Source: Flavobacterium psychrophilum (GTDB lineage Bacteria; Bacteroidota; Bacteroidia; Flavobacteriales; Flavobacteriaceae). Taken from it: 24,233 nucleotides of DNA. A model generated the notes under the pieces. That model ran no database searches, was not told the DNA's origin, and saw only the letters and a list, made by a program, of their open reading frames with translations. Positions 15,482 to 23,903 of this stretch are shown here, piece after piece (the first letter of the stretch is position 1; the number at the start of each line of letters is the position of its first letter). The translations under genes and the position numbers were made by a program. The stretch spans positions 1 through 24,233 of the forward strand of contig CAMAQD010000034.1 of the NCBI GenBank assembly GCA_945860385.1, given 5' to 3'.

Positions 15482-15531
15482 CACTCAAATTTAACATCAC
15501 AAAAGATTTTATCCCTATAAACTAATTAATT

Positions 15532-16047
15532 ATGGCAACGAAATGGACTATTGATTCTGACCAATCTGATGTGCTAATCAAAATGAAAGATTCTACAATT
15601 ACTTATTTGGGTGGTGAAACCAATCATTTTGATGGTTATGTGTCCCTTGAAGAAGATCAACTTGAAGATGCATCGCTAGAATTTTTTTTAGATAGCAATA
15701 CTTTTACCTCTCAAAGAAGTACAGCATCACCGCAAATAAAAAACAATACGGCATCAAAAAAGAAGCCTTTAATCCGGTTCAAATCCACTTCGTTTCAAAA
15801 ATTTAAGAATAATATTAATTTCTTGAAAGGCTATCTGACCATAAAAGATGTCACCAAAATGGTTGAACTTGATGCTGAATTTATTGGAATCAACAATTAC
15901 AATGGTTCTAAAACTGCGGCTTTTGAAATAAAAGGAGATATTAACAGAAACGATTTTGGATTGGATAAAGATTTCAATAATTCGAAAGAGAAATTTGGTT
16001 TTGGAAAAAATCTGAAATTAGTCGCGAATTTAGAGTTTTCGATTTAA
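15532..16047 (+). CDS. YceI-like lipid-binding protein (cytoplasmic form)
   Basis: A 171-residue YceI-family protein. It opens directly with TKWTIDSDQSDVLIKMKDS, the first strand of the YceI lipocalin-like barrel. Further family features are SLEFFLDSNTFTS, LIRFKSTSFQK, LKGYLTIKDVTKMVELDAEF and FEIKGDINRNDFGLD. Family members bind isoprenoid-type lipids, but many are periplasmic; this one has no signal peptide and should be cytoplasmic. It has a promoter/operator nearly the same as that of the TetR gene that follows 123 bp later, so joint regulation with the efflux operon is likely. Its role with the pump is inference only. Confidence 0.87.
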   Translation: MATKWTIDSDQSDVLIKMKDSTITYLGGETNHFDGYVSLEEDQLEDASLEFFLDSNTFTSQRSTASPQIKNNTASKKKPLIRFKSTSFQKFKNNINFLKGYLTIKDVTKMVELDAEFIGINNYNGSKTAAFEIKGDINRNDFGLDKDFNNSKEKFGFGKNLKLVANLEFSI

Positions 16048-16093
16048 TAGATTAAATTATTATTTGACAAACGTTACCTTAAAGCAATCATTT

Positions 16094-16134
16094 TGGAAAG
16101 TCTATTTGAATTGAAAGTTTCCAATTTATATTTG
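16094..16134 (+). promoter_or_regulatory. Promoter with TGGAAA-N18-TTTCCA operator upstream of tetR-efflux operon
   Basis: TTTG at 16105-16108, 18 bases, then TATATTTG at 16127-16134. The inverted repeat TGGAAA (16094-16099) ... TTTCCA (16118-16123) is flanked by an extra T/A pair and ends 3 bases before the -7 box, exactly as at the yceI site. It lies 36 bases before the TetR start, as expected for autoregulation by a TetR repressor. Confidence 0.7.
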
Positions 16135-16170
16135 AATAAATAAAAAGCCTGATGTATTTCAGCAATTATA

Positions 16171-16767
16171 ATGAAAGAAAAAATTATAGCAAAAGCCACC
16201 GATTTATTTATGAAACTAGGTTTCAAAAGTGTCACAATGGACGATATTGCTGGAGAAATGTGCATTTCTAAAAAAACAATTTACAAATATTTTTGCAACA
16301 AAGAACTCCTTATAGCAGAAACTACTGAAATAGTTCACAAAACAATTCATCAAAGCATTGATAACATTGTTGCCAAAAACCACAATGCCATCGAGGAAAA
16401 TTTTGAAATCAGAAAGATGTTTAAAGAAATGTTCAACTCGGCAGAGGCGTCTCCGGCTTATCAGTTAAAGAAACATTATCCTGAAATTTATGACACGGTA
16501 ATGTCGCGGGAAATAAACGAATGTAATGCCGTTTTTAAACAAAATATAGTACAGGGAATAGAACAAGGTTTGTATCGAAAAAACATCCAAATTGATACTT
16601 ATGTTGGATTTTATTACACTCTGATTTTTAGCATTCACGGAAACGCCAGTTCCGAAAGAGAGGCAAATGAAAAAGAATTACAAGCATTAGAATACCACAC
16701 AAGAGCCATGGCAACAGCCGAAGGAATTATCGAACTAGAAAAACAATTACATAACTATCATCAATAA
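16171..16767 (+). CDS. TetR/AcrR-family transcriptional regulator
   Basis: A 198-residue repressor-type regulator. The N-terminal helix-turn-helix reads IIAKATDLFMKLGFKSVTMDDIAGEMCISKKTIYKYFCNKELLI (about residues 4-47 in continuous pattern), the standard TetR DNA-binding layout. The rest is a helical ligand-binding and dimer domain of unknown specificity. Its stop overlaps the start of the TolC-like gene (TAATG), so it is the first gene of the efflux operon and translationally coupled to it. The paired operator sites at 15441 and 16094 are its probable targets, so it would repress itself, the pump and the yceI-like gene. Confidence 0.92.
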   Translation: MKEKIIAKATDLFMKLGFKSVTMDDIAGEMCISKKTIYKYFCNKELLIAETTEIVHKTIHQSIDNIVAKNHNAIEENFEIRKMFKEMFNSAEASPAYQLKKHYPEIYDTVMSREINECNAVFKQNIVQGIEQGLYRKNIQIDTYVGFYYTLIFSIHGNASSEREANEKELQALEYHTRAMATAEGIIELEKQLHNYHQ

Positions 16768-18107
16768 TGAAAAAACTATTTTTAATACCTTTAATCGTTT
16801 TTGCCTTGACGGCAAAAGCACAAGAAACTAAGAAAAGCTTTAATTTTAGCCTTGAACAAGCTATTAGTCACGCATTAACCAATAATTATTCGGTTATCAA
16901 TGCAGGAAGAGATATTGAAGCCTCCAAAGAAAAAAAATGGGAAACTACCGCAGCGGGTTTGCCACAAATTAATGCCGGATTAGATTATACCAATAACTTT
17001 GTGCTGCAAAAATCAGTCGTTCCAGCTGAATTTTTTGGCGGAGAACCGGGTACTTATGCCACGGTCGCCTTTGGAACGAAGCACAGTATGATCGCGCGCT
17101 CTACTTTGAGCCAATTAATTTTTGATGGTTCTTATATAGTGGCTTTACAGGCTTCAAAAACCTATTTAAAATATTATGAGAATGCAAAAGTAAAAACGGA
17201 TGTTGAAATCAAAGAGGCCGTAATCAATGCTTACGGAAATGTTTTATTAGCCGAAGAAAGCATTTTAATTCTCGAAAAAAACAAAGCAACCTTAGAAAAA
17301 ACCTTGTCTGACACCAAAGCAACTTTCCAAAACGGTTTGATTGAAGAAGAAAGCGTAGAACAATTACAAATCACGCTTACCTCTATAAACAGCACTTTAA
17401 ACTACAACAAAAGATTGGTTGAAGTAGCCTACAAAATGCTAAAAATCAGTTTAGGAATTGACATTAATGACGATTTAAAACTCACCGACACCTTAGACAA
17501 TCTCACGGTTTCAAATTTAGATTTGGCTTTTGCTAAAAGTGAATTTGCAGTTGTGGATAATGTCAATTATCAAATGGCGTTGAATTTTCAAGAGCAAAGA
17601 GAATTAGAATTAAAATTACAAAAAAGCAAAGCTTTACCATCGTTATCGGCGAATGTAAATTTTGGTTACACCGCTTTCAAAGATCAATTTCAGTTTTTTA
17701 CTAAAAATCAAAATTGGTTCAATTATTCTAATGTTGGCGTAAGCTTAAACGTGCCCATTTTCAGTAGTTTGGCTAGAAGTTCAAGAACTCAACAAGCCAA
17801 AATAGCATTGGATCAAGCCACAACACAATTATCGGAAGCAGAACAAAAATTGAAATTGCAATTTGCTGCGGCCAAAAGCGATTATGAATTCAGTATCGAA
17901 GAATATGCTACAGCAAAATCCAATTTGGGTCTCGCAGAAAGAATTGAAAGAAAGCAACAAATAAAATTTACTGAAGGGTTGTCCTCAAGTTTTGATTACA
18001 ATGATGCCCAACGACAATTGTACACTGGACAACAAAACTATTTAAAATCAATGGTAGAAGTTATTAACAAAAAAGCAGCTTTAGAAAAAATAATTAATAA
18101 AAAATAA
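16767..18107 (+). CDS. TolC-like outer-membrane efflux channel
   Basis: A 446-residue outer membrane factor that would form the trimeric exit duct of the pump. A signal peptide (MKKLFLIPLIVFALTAKAQ) is followed by FSLEQAISHALTNN, the usual first helix of TolC-type proteins. There are two similar halves of long coiled-coil helices (for example LEKNKATLEKTLSDTKATFQNG and QATTQLSEAEQKLKLQFAAAKSDYE). The strand SANVNFGYTAF ... VGVSLNVPIF lies at the second barrel segment. No lipobox, so it is not lipidated. Start overlaps the TetR stop; the adaptor gene follows after 22 bp. Confidence 0.93.
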   Translation: MKKLFLIPLIVFALTAKAQETKKSFNFSLEQAISHALTNNYSVINAGRDIEASKEKKWETTAAGLPQINAGLDYTNNFVLQKSVVPAEFFGGEPGTYATVAFGTKHSMIARSTLSQLIFDGSYIVALQASKTYLKYYENAKVKTDVEIKEAVINAYGNVLLAEESILILEKNKATLEKTLSDTKATFQNGLIEEESVEQLQITLTSINSTLNYNKRLVEVAYKMLKISLGIDINDDLKLTDTLDNLTVSNLDLAFAKSEFAVVDNVNYQMALNFQEQRELELKLQKSKALPSLSANVNFGYTAFKDQFQFFTKNQNWFNYSNVGVSLNVPIFSSLARSSRTQQAKIALDQATTQLSEAEQKLKLQFAAAKSDYEFSIEEYATAKSNLGLAERIERKQQIKFTEGLSSSFDYNDAQRQLYTGQQNYLKSMVEVINKKAALEKIINKK

Positions 18108-18129
18108 ACCACTTTAAAAAACTATAATA

Positions 18130-19269
18130 ATGAAAAAAATAATTATCCTCTCAACCCTTTCGATACTGCTATTTTCTTGTGGAAAGAAAGAAGACAATAC
18201 CAATATTGACACTTTAATTTCTTCTAAAAATGTCAAAGAACTTCAAGCTAAAAAAACTTTAATCCAAGCTGATTTAGCCAAAATTGACGAAGCCTTAGCG
18301 ACATTAGATGTCAAAAAAGAAGAAGCTTTGGTTTCTGTTCAAACCGTAAAAGATACTGTTTTTAGTCACTATCTTGAAGTTCAGGGAAGTGTTAACACCA
18401 AAGAAAACATTTTGGTTCAACCAGAATATCAAGGAACATTGGTTTCATTGAACGTAAAAGCAGGACAAAGAGTTTCGAAAGGACAAATTCTAGGCCGAAT
18501 AGACGATGCTGGTTTAAGCCAACAGGTGGCAAGTTTAGAAAACCAGTATACTTTGGCAAAAACGACTTTCGAACGTCAAAAAAATCTTTGGGATCAAAAA
18601 ATTGGTTCTGAAATTCAGTATTTGCAGGCACAAACCCAAATGATTTCAGCTCAAAGAGGGGTTGCTCAAATCAAAGCTCAATTATCAAAAACCTTGATAA
18701 AAGCCCCATTTACTGGAACAATTGATGAAGTTTTTGTAGAAAAAGGGCAAGTTGTTGCTCCGAGCCAACAAGGACTAATGCGCATTGTGAATTTATCCAA
18801 TATGTATGTTTCGACATCAGTTCCTGAAACTTACATTGGCAAACTAAAAGTAGGCACTGAAGTAGATGTCTTATTGTCTTCTTTAGGAAAAACATACAAA
18901 GGAAAAGTTCGTCAAATAGGTAATTTTGTGAATCCTAGCAACCGTAGTTTTGGCATTGAAGTGGGAGTTCCAAATCCAGAAAATTTGTTACGTCCCAACC
19001 AAGTAGCCAATCTTAAAATTAGTGATTACATAAGTAAAAACACTATTGTAGTGCCTACAAATGTAATTCAGGAAGACGGTTCAAAAAACAAATTTGTTTT
19101 CGTTGTGACCAATTCAAACGGAAAAACAGGAATTGCTAAAAAAGTAATTGTAAAACCAGGACAATCATCTGACAATGTCACCGAAATTTTAAGCGGATTA
19201 TCAGCCGATGACATAATTGTTACCGAAGGAGCAAATGCTGTTTCTGAAGGAATGAAACTTAATTTCTAA
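18130..19269 (+). CDS. RND efflux periplasmic adaptor (HlyD/AcrA type), lipoprotein
   Basis: A 379-residue membrane-fusion protein bridging the permease and the outer-membrane channel. The signal sequence ends in LLFSC, making C17 a lipidation site. An N-terminal coiled coil (about residues 30-65) precedes the biotinyl/lipoyl-like domain (QPEYQGTLVSLNVKAGQRVSKGQILGRID). An alpha-helical hairpin follows, then the second lipoyl half (LIKAPFTGTIDEVFVEKGQVV). Beta-barrel and membrane-proximal domains (TEVDVLLSSLGKTYKGKVRQIG, VVPTNVIQEDG) complete it. The order matches AcrA-like adaptors. It lies 22 bp after the channel gene and 10 bp before the permease gene. Confidence 0.94.
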   Translation: MKKIIILSTLSILLFSCGKKEDNTNIDTLISSKNVKELQAKKTLIQADLAKIDEALATLDVKKEEALVSVQTVKDTVFSHYLEVQGSVNTKENILVQPEYQGTLVSLNVKAGQRVSKGQILGRIDDAGLSQQVASLENQYTLAKTTFERQKNLWDQKIGSEIQYLQAQTQMISAQRGVAQIKAQLSKTLIKAPFTGTIDEVFVEKGQVVAPSQQGLMRIVNLSNMYVSTSVPETYIGKLKVGTEVDVLLSSLGKTYKGKVRQIGNFVNPSNRSFGIEVGVPNPENLLRPNQVANLKISDYISKNTIVVPTNVIQEDGSKNKFVFVVTNSNGKTGIAKKVIVKPGQSSDNVTEILSGLSADDIIVTEGANAVSEGMKLNF

Positions 19270-19279
19270 TCTAAAAAAG

Positions 19280-22200
19280 ATGCACAGTATTAACCATAAA
19301 AAATTCGCCATTTCAAATTGGGCGGTAGACAATCGAGTTACCGTTTATATCATAACGGCTTTAATCGTAATTACAGGAGTTTACGCCTATATCACAATGC
19401 CACGTGAGGATTTCCCGGAAATCATCGAAAACAAAGTATATATTTCATCGGTTTTCCCAGGAAATTCAGCCGAGGATGTAGAGAAATTAGTCATTAAACC
19501 ATTAGAAAAAGAAATCAAAAACATCAGCGGAGTAAACAAAGTAACTTCGAGCTCATTCCAAGATTACGGAATGATTATCGCCGAGTTTGACGACAATGTT
19601 TCGATTGATGCTGCCAAAGTAAAAATCAAAGACAAAGTGGACAATGCCAAAGCACAAACCGATTGGCCTAATCTTGACAATGGAAGCAAAGTAGAACCAA
19701 ATGTTTTTGAATTGAACATTTCAGAAGAAGTGCCTATTTTGAACATCAACTTGCAAGGAAATTATACCACCCAACAACTTAAAAAATACGGAGAATTAAT
19801 TCAAGACGATCTTGAAGAAATTTCTGAAGTGAAGAAAGTAGATATTCTTGGTGTAGATGACAAAGAAGTAGAAATTGCAGTAGATATTTTCAAAATGACT
19901 GCTGCCCAAGTCACTTTCGACGAAATTCAGAATGCGGTTAAATATGAAAATATGACGCTTTCCGGAGGAAATTTAGTTTCTCAAGGTTCCAGAAATAACA
20001 TTAGAATTGTAGGTGAAATCAAAGACCCGAAAGAACTAGAAAACATAATTGTAAAATCTTACGGCGGAACAGTTTATCTAAAAGATGTTGCGGTAGTCAA
20101 TTTTAAAGAGAAAGAAAAAACGACTTACGCTCGCGAAAAAGGTCATGAAGTGGTGATGCTTAGTGTGAAAAAACGTTCGGGTCAAAATATGATTTCAGCC
20201 ATCGAACAGGTGAAAGAACGAATTGAACAAGCACAAGCTTCCTATTTGCCAAAAAATCTGAAAATAGAAATGACAAACGACCAATCTTCTCGTGTAGAAC
20301 ATCAGGTAGATGAATTGTCGAATCACATTATTTTCGGGATTATTCTGGTAATGATTGTGTTGATGTTTACAATGGGATTGCGAAATTCCTTGTTCGTAGG
20401 AGCAGCAATTCCATTATCTATGATGATTGCTTTTGCGATACTTTCAGCTTTAGGGTTAACGTTGAACACAATGGTATTGTTCGGATTAGTTATGGGATTA
20501 GGAATGCTGGTGGATGACGGAATTGTGGTAGTCGACAACGTTTTTGCCAATATGAAAAAAGGAATGGATCGGGTAACGGCTTCAAAAGTAGGTATTGGCG
20601 AAATAGCTTGGCCGGTAATTTCATCTACAGCTACCACCTTGATGGCATTCTTACCTTTTGCTTTATGGCCAGGAACTATGGGTAAATTTATGAAATATTT
20701 CCCAATGACTTTGACTGTGACACTTACTGCTTCGTTATTTGTGGCGATGGTGGTCAATGCAGCAATGACCGGAGGTTCGATGGATACTGAAGATAGAAAT
20801 ATCTCAAAAAAGAGTTTAAAATTCTATACTATTTTATTTTTGGCATTCGGTATATTCTTGGCTTTTATTGGCTCTAAATATGCTTATGATAGTAAATTTT
20901 TGAGAGGAATTGGCCATTTATTGTTGATTGCTACTGGTTTAATGTGGTTGTATTTCCTTAAATTATACCAATGGACACAAGATTTTCAACACAGTTTTTT
21001 CCCGAAGATGGAAGAAAAATACAAAATTTTTCTAGCCAAAATCTTAACCCAAAGAAATTCTTGGATTGCCTTAGTATCAATCATTGGAATGTTATTTTTC
21101 TCCTTTGTTTTGCTAGGTGTTTTCCCGAGAAAAGTATTGTTTTTCCCGGATAATATTCCGAATCAGGTTATTGCGTATATTGAATATCCGCAAGGAACTA
21201 CGATAGAGAAAACCAATAAAGCAACTTTGTTTGTCGAAAATCAAATCATTGGAATTTTACAAAAATATGTGGATCCAAAAACCGATAAAAACTTTTTGGC
21301 AGAAAGTATTGTTTCTCAAGTGGGAATTGGTGCCGGAAATCCAAATGTAGATGCAGGTTCCGCTTCAGAAACGCCTTTTAAAGGAAAAGTAACGGTAAGT
21401 TTCTCTGAGTATAAATTCCGTCAAGGTATTAATACTTCGGATATTTTAGACGAAATTCGTTCTAAAGTGAAAGCCATTGCGGGAGCCACAATTATAGTCG
21501 AAAAAGACGCCAATGGTCCACCAGCAGGTTATGCTATTAGTGTCGAATTAAAAGGAAGCGATTATGATTTGATGTTGAAAGAAGCTGATAAAATGATTGC
21601 TTTTATCAATGCGAAAAACATTCCCGGTATCGAAAAATTGAGCGTGGACATCAACAGAGACAGTCCTGAACTTGAAGTAAAAGTAGATAGAGTAAATGCC
21701 GGAAGTATGGGTGTTTCTACTGGACAATTGGGTTTTGCCTTGCGTCGTTCGGTTTATGGTCAAGAAATTTCGACTTACAAAGAAGGCGATGACGATTACA
21801 ATATCGTAATGCGTATGCAAGACGATCAACGCAAAAACGAAAATATTCTTTTCAATCAATCGTTGACATTCAGAAACCAGAATAACGGTCAAATTCAGCA
21901 AATTCCGATTTCGGCTATTTCACAAACTGAAAAAACATTGACCTATAATCAAATTAAAAGAAAGAATCACAAACGAATAATGACCATTTATTCGAATGTT
22001 TTGACCGGTTTTAATGGGGATGAAATTACCAAACAAATCCAAGCAGATTTAAAAAATTATGAGTTGCCAAGCGATGTGAGCTATTCCTTTTCTGGAGTAC
22101 AGGAAGAACAAGGCAAAAACCAAAGTTTCTTGATGTATGCGCTTTTCTTGGCATTAGCAGGAATCACGCTAATTATTGTATTGCAATTTAATTCGGTATC

Positions 22201-22762
22201 GAAAACTGTAGTGATTTTGTTCACTGTAATCTTGAGTTTCAGTGGTGTTTTCTATGGTTATGTGATTGCAGGAATGGATTTCGTAATCCTGATGACGATG
22301 ATGGGAATCATTTCGCTAGCCGGTATTGTAGTGAAAAACGGAATCGTATTGATGGATTTCTTTGTCTTGTTATTAGACAAAAAAGTTACCGAAAATAAAC
22401 TAAAAAGTCACGACGATTTATCGCTGGAAGAAATAAAAGAAGTTATTATCGATTCAGGAAAATCGCGTTTGCGTCCGGTGTTATTGACGGCTTTAACGGC
22501 AGTTTTAGGATTGATTCCGTTAGCGATTGGCTTGAACTTTGACTTCTTTACCTTAATTACCGATTTCAATCCACACTTTTTTATAGGTGGTGATAATGTT
22601 ATTTTCTGGGGACCATTAGCTTGGACAATCATTTTCGGATTGACTTATGCCACAGTGTTGACCTTGGTGATGGTTCCGGTAATGTTCTATTTAGTAAAAA
22701 GAACTAAATACTGGTTGCGTGACAGAAGAGAAGCAAGAGCTGCTAGAGCTATCGAAAGCTAA
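19280..22762 (+). CDS. RND-family efflux permease
   Basis: The 1160-residue inner-membrane proton-driven pump of the tripartite system. The N-terminal helix is followed by the porter motif MPREDFPEII and the PGNSAEDVEKLV segment. The proton relay is intact: the paired aspartates in helix 4 are D412 and D413 (MLVDDGIVVVDN), and the helix 10 lysine is K1019 (GIVVKNGIVLMDF). It is about 100 residues longer than AcrB. After the sixth helix there are two extra hydrophobic segments (FYTILFLAFGIFLAFIG and LLLIATGLMWLYFLK), and a loop insertion lies before the last helix (DFNPHFFIGGDNVIFWG). Substrate unknown; conserved acidic and basic relay points to H+ coupling. Confidence 0.94.
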   Translation: MHSINHKKFAISNWAVDNRVTVYIITALIVITGVYAYITMPREDFPEIIENKVYISSVFPGNSAEDVEKLVIKPLEKEIKNISGVNKVTSSSFQDYGMIIAEFDDNVSIDAAKVKIKDKVDNAKAQTDWPNLDNGSKVEPNVFELNISEEVPILNINLQGNYTTQQLKKYGELIQDDLEEISEVKKVDILGVDDKEVEIAVDIFKMTAAQVTFDEIQNAVKYENMTLSGGNLVSQGSRNNIRIVGEIKDPKELENIIVKSYGGTVYLKDVAVVNFKEKEKTTYAREKGHEVVMLSVKKRSGQNMISAIEQVKERIEQAQASYLPKNLKIEMTNDQSSRVEHQVDELSNHIIFGIILVMIVLMFTMGLRNSLFVGAAIPLSMMIAFAILSALGLTLNTMVLFGLVMGLGMLVDDGIVVVDNVFANMKKGMDRVTASKVGIGEIAWPVISSTATTLMAFLPFALWPGTMGKFMKYFPMTLTVTLTASLFVAMVVNAAMTGGSMDTEDRNISKKSLKFYTILFLAFGIFLAFIGSKYAYDSKFLRGIGHLLLIATGLMWLYFLKLYQWTQDFQHSFFPKMEEKYKIFLAKILTQRNSWIALVSIIGMLFFSFVLLGVFPRKVLFFPDNIPNQVIAYIEYPQGTTIEKTNKATLFVENQIIGILQKYVDPKTDKNFLAESIVSQVGIGAGNPNVDAGSASETPFKGKVTVSFSEYKFRQGINTSDILDEIRSKVKAIAGATIIVEKDANGPPAGYAISVELKGSDYDLMLKEADKMIAFINAKNIPGIEKLSVDINRDSPELEVKVDRVNAGSMGVSTGQLGFALRRSVYGQEISTYKEGDDDYNIVMRMQDDQRKNENILFNQSLTFRNQNNGQIQQIPISAISQTEKTLTYNQIKRKNHKRIMTIYSNVLTGFNGDEITKQIQADLKNYELPSDVSYSFSGVQEEQGKNQSFLMYALFLALAGITLIIVLQFNSVSKTVVILFTVILSFSGVFYGYVIAGMDFVILMTMMGIISLAGIVVKNGIVLMDFFVLLLDKKVTENKLKSHDDLSLEEIKEVIIDSGKSRLRPVLLTALTAVLGLIPLAIGLNFDFFTLITDFNPHFFIGGDNVIFWGPLAWTIIFGLTYATVLTLVMVPVMFYLVKRTKYWLRDRREARAARAIES

Positions 22763-22821
22763 ATTTTTCAAACTGACTAGTCCAAAATAATCTATTCAGA
22801 TTATTCAATTTTAAATAAATT

Positions 22822-22855
22822 AAACAGCATCAAAAACGTTTTTGATGCTGTTTTT
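22822..22855 (+). terminator. Rho-independent terminator of the tetR-efflux operon
   Basis: A perfect 32-base palindrome (AAACAGCATCAAAAAC then its complement, 22822-22853) is followed by T residues. It lies 60 bp after the permease stop, with no gene between. Confidence 0.85.
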
Positions 22856-22875
22856 AGTTTTATAGGTTTTCATTA

Positions 22876-23061
22876 CTATTTTACTGGGCTCGTATATTTA
22901 TTTGGCCTCAGCATGTATTTTGACAAATGGGATCTTTTTTCATTATTAACATTGACAATTTCTTTGACTATTTTTTTATAATCGGTAAGTCTTTCTGTGT
23001 TTGTCAATAAAAAATTATTGTTTGAAATGCCATTTACTCTCCTGTAATAAGTCCGTGAATA
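22876..23061 (-). pseudogene. Orphan open stretch of about 61 codons in the relic zone
   Basis: On the minus strand this frame reads from just after an in-frame stop at 23062-23064 to a stop at 22876-22878. It includes YYRRVNGISNNNFLLTNTER and ends SKYMLRPNKYTSPVK. It has no plausible start codon and looks like the C-terminal end of a protein cut off by decay. It lies directly downstream of the IS3-like orfA relic, where orfB would be expected, but I cannot match it to an IS3 orfB C-terminus. It may be a fragment of an unrelated gene. Confidence 0.4.
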
Positions 23062-23112
23062 TCAATCCCGAACAAAATACAGGCAAATATTATTGTTTGT
23101 TATTGCTGTTCT

Positions 23113-23508
23113 TTACAATAGTTGATTTTCCGAATAATGCGTTTTTCGTATGTCAATTTGATATTCTTTTTCTGCAATGTCAATCATCATATTAAATATG
23201 ATGGCTTTCTTATCCGCAACAAAAGGATTTTGTTATATAAAGGATTTTTTGTTTTTCTAATAACTTAACTTTTAACTCAAGTTCCATTTTTTTGTTATGA
23301 TAATTTTTCTATAAATAAATAGTGTTTGGTTTTCTTAATCAAAACTACCAAATTTTCCAAACTATTGTACAATTGTCGAACGTGATTGGATTGGGTATTC
23401 TTTTTAAACTAGTTAAATAGTGGTTAGATCTTGCTTTACTTTTTTAACAATTTATAATTTAAAAGATATTTTAGTCTTTTTGGATTCGCTTTGCATAGCG
23501 TCTTTCAT
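23113..23508 (-). pseudogene. Degraded IS3-type transposase orfA (helix-turn-helix subunit)
   Basis: Reading on the minus strand from an ATG at 23508 gives MKDAMQSESKKTKISFKL, a stop, IVKKVKQDLTTI, more stops, then YPIQSRSTIVQ, stop, FGKFGSFD. This is the helix-turn-helix pattern (FKL-VVKEV...GIQSRSTVVxWLRKFGxxDW) of IS3-family orfA in Bacteroidota. After a frameshift comes MELELKVKLLEKQK, the leucine-zipper-like part. After another shift, ADKKAIIFNMMIDIAEKEYQ and IDIRKTHYSENQLL give the conserved C-terminus. At least five in-frame stops and two frameshifts show an old, inactive relic. The 132-codon span fits orfA. An orfB start-like scrap (LFGKS) follows. Confidence 0.75.
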
Positions 23509-23520
23509 CTTGTTTTTCTT

Positions 23521-23545
23521 TAAGGATACTTTTTGAGTATCCTTA
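23521..23545. repeat. Short inverted repeat at the orfA end of the relic
   Basis: TAAGGATAC and GTATCCTTA (9-bp perfect stem, 7-base T-rich loop) lie just upstream of the relic orfA start and 18 bp from the rpmA terminator. It may be a leftover of an element end or a second weak terminator. No target-site duplication was found. Confidence 0.5.
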
Positions 23546-23562
23546 TTTCACGACAAGGCCTA

Positions 23563-23594
23563 AAAAAACCCGTTTCTCACGAAACGGGTTTTTT
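23563..23594 (-). terminator. Rho-independent terminator of rplU-rpmA
   Basis: AAAAAACCCGTTTC (23563-23576), the loop TCAC, and the complementary half (23581-23594) form a 14-bp stem. On the minus strand it ends in a T-run, 19 bp after the rpmA stop. Confidence 0.9.
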
Positions 23595-23613
23595 AATAAA
23601 TTGAGGAAATCAA

Positions 23614-23880
23614 TTATGCTTCAACTTCGAATGGAAGTATAGAAACGTATGATTTATTATCTCTTTTCTTTTGGAACTGAACAACTCCATCTACTCTTGC
23701 GTGTAGGGTGTGATCTTTACTAATGTAAACGTTTTCACCTGGATTATGTTTTGAACCTCTTTGTCTTACGATGATGTTCCCTGCAATAGCAGCTTGTCCA
23801 CCAAAAATCTTAACACCTAAACGTTTTGATTCTGATTCTCTACCATTCTTGGAACTACCGACACCTTTCTTGTGAGCCAT
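23614..23880 (-). CDS. rpmA: 50S ribosomal protein L27
   Basis: The 88-residue L27 protein of the large ribosomal subunit. The N-terminus [20 protein letters not shown] is the flexible tail that reaches the peptidyl-transferase centre and is not preceded by the cleavable extension seen in Firmicutes. [16 protein letters not shown] and the [10 protein letters not shown] strand are also diagnostic. It follows rplU by 23 bp on the same strand, the usual L21-L27 pair, and ends at a strong terminator. Confidence 0.98.
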   Translation of the reverse strand: MAHKKGVGSSKNGRESESKRLGVKIFGGQAAIAGNIIVRQRGSKHNPGENVYISKDHTLHARVDGVVQFQKKRDNKSYVSILPFEVEA

Positions 23881-23903
23881 GACGTATTAGTTTTATTTTG
23901 TTA

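Noticed and set aside
15348..15531. Riboswitch in the yceI/polyprenyl synthetase gap
   Set aside because: The structure there is explained by the operator-like inverted repeat and promoter boxes; no known aptamer core was seen.
20323..20757. Minus-strand ORF of 144 codons inside the RND permease gene
   Set aside because: It is antisense to helices 2-6 of the permease; its composition is explained by the opposite strand.
23001..23195. Plus-strand ORF of 64 codons in the relic zone
   Set aside because: It is antisense to the IS3-like orfA relic and the scrap that follows.
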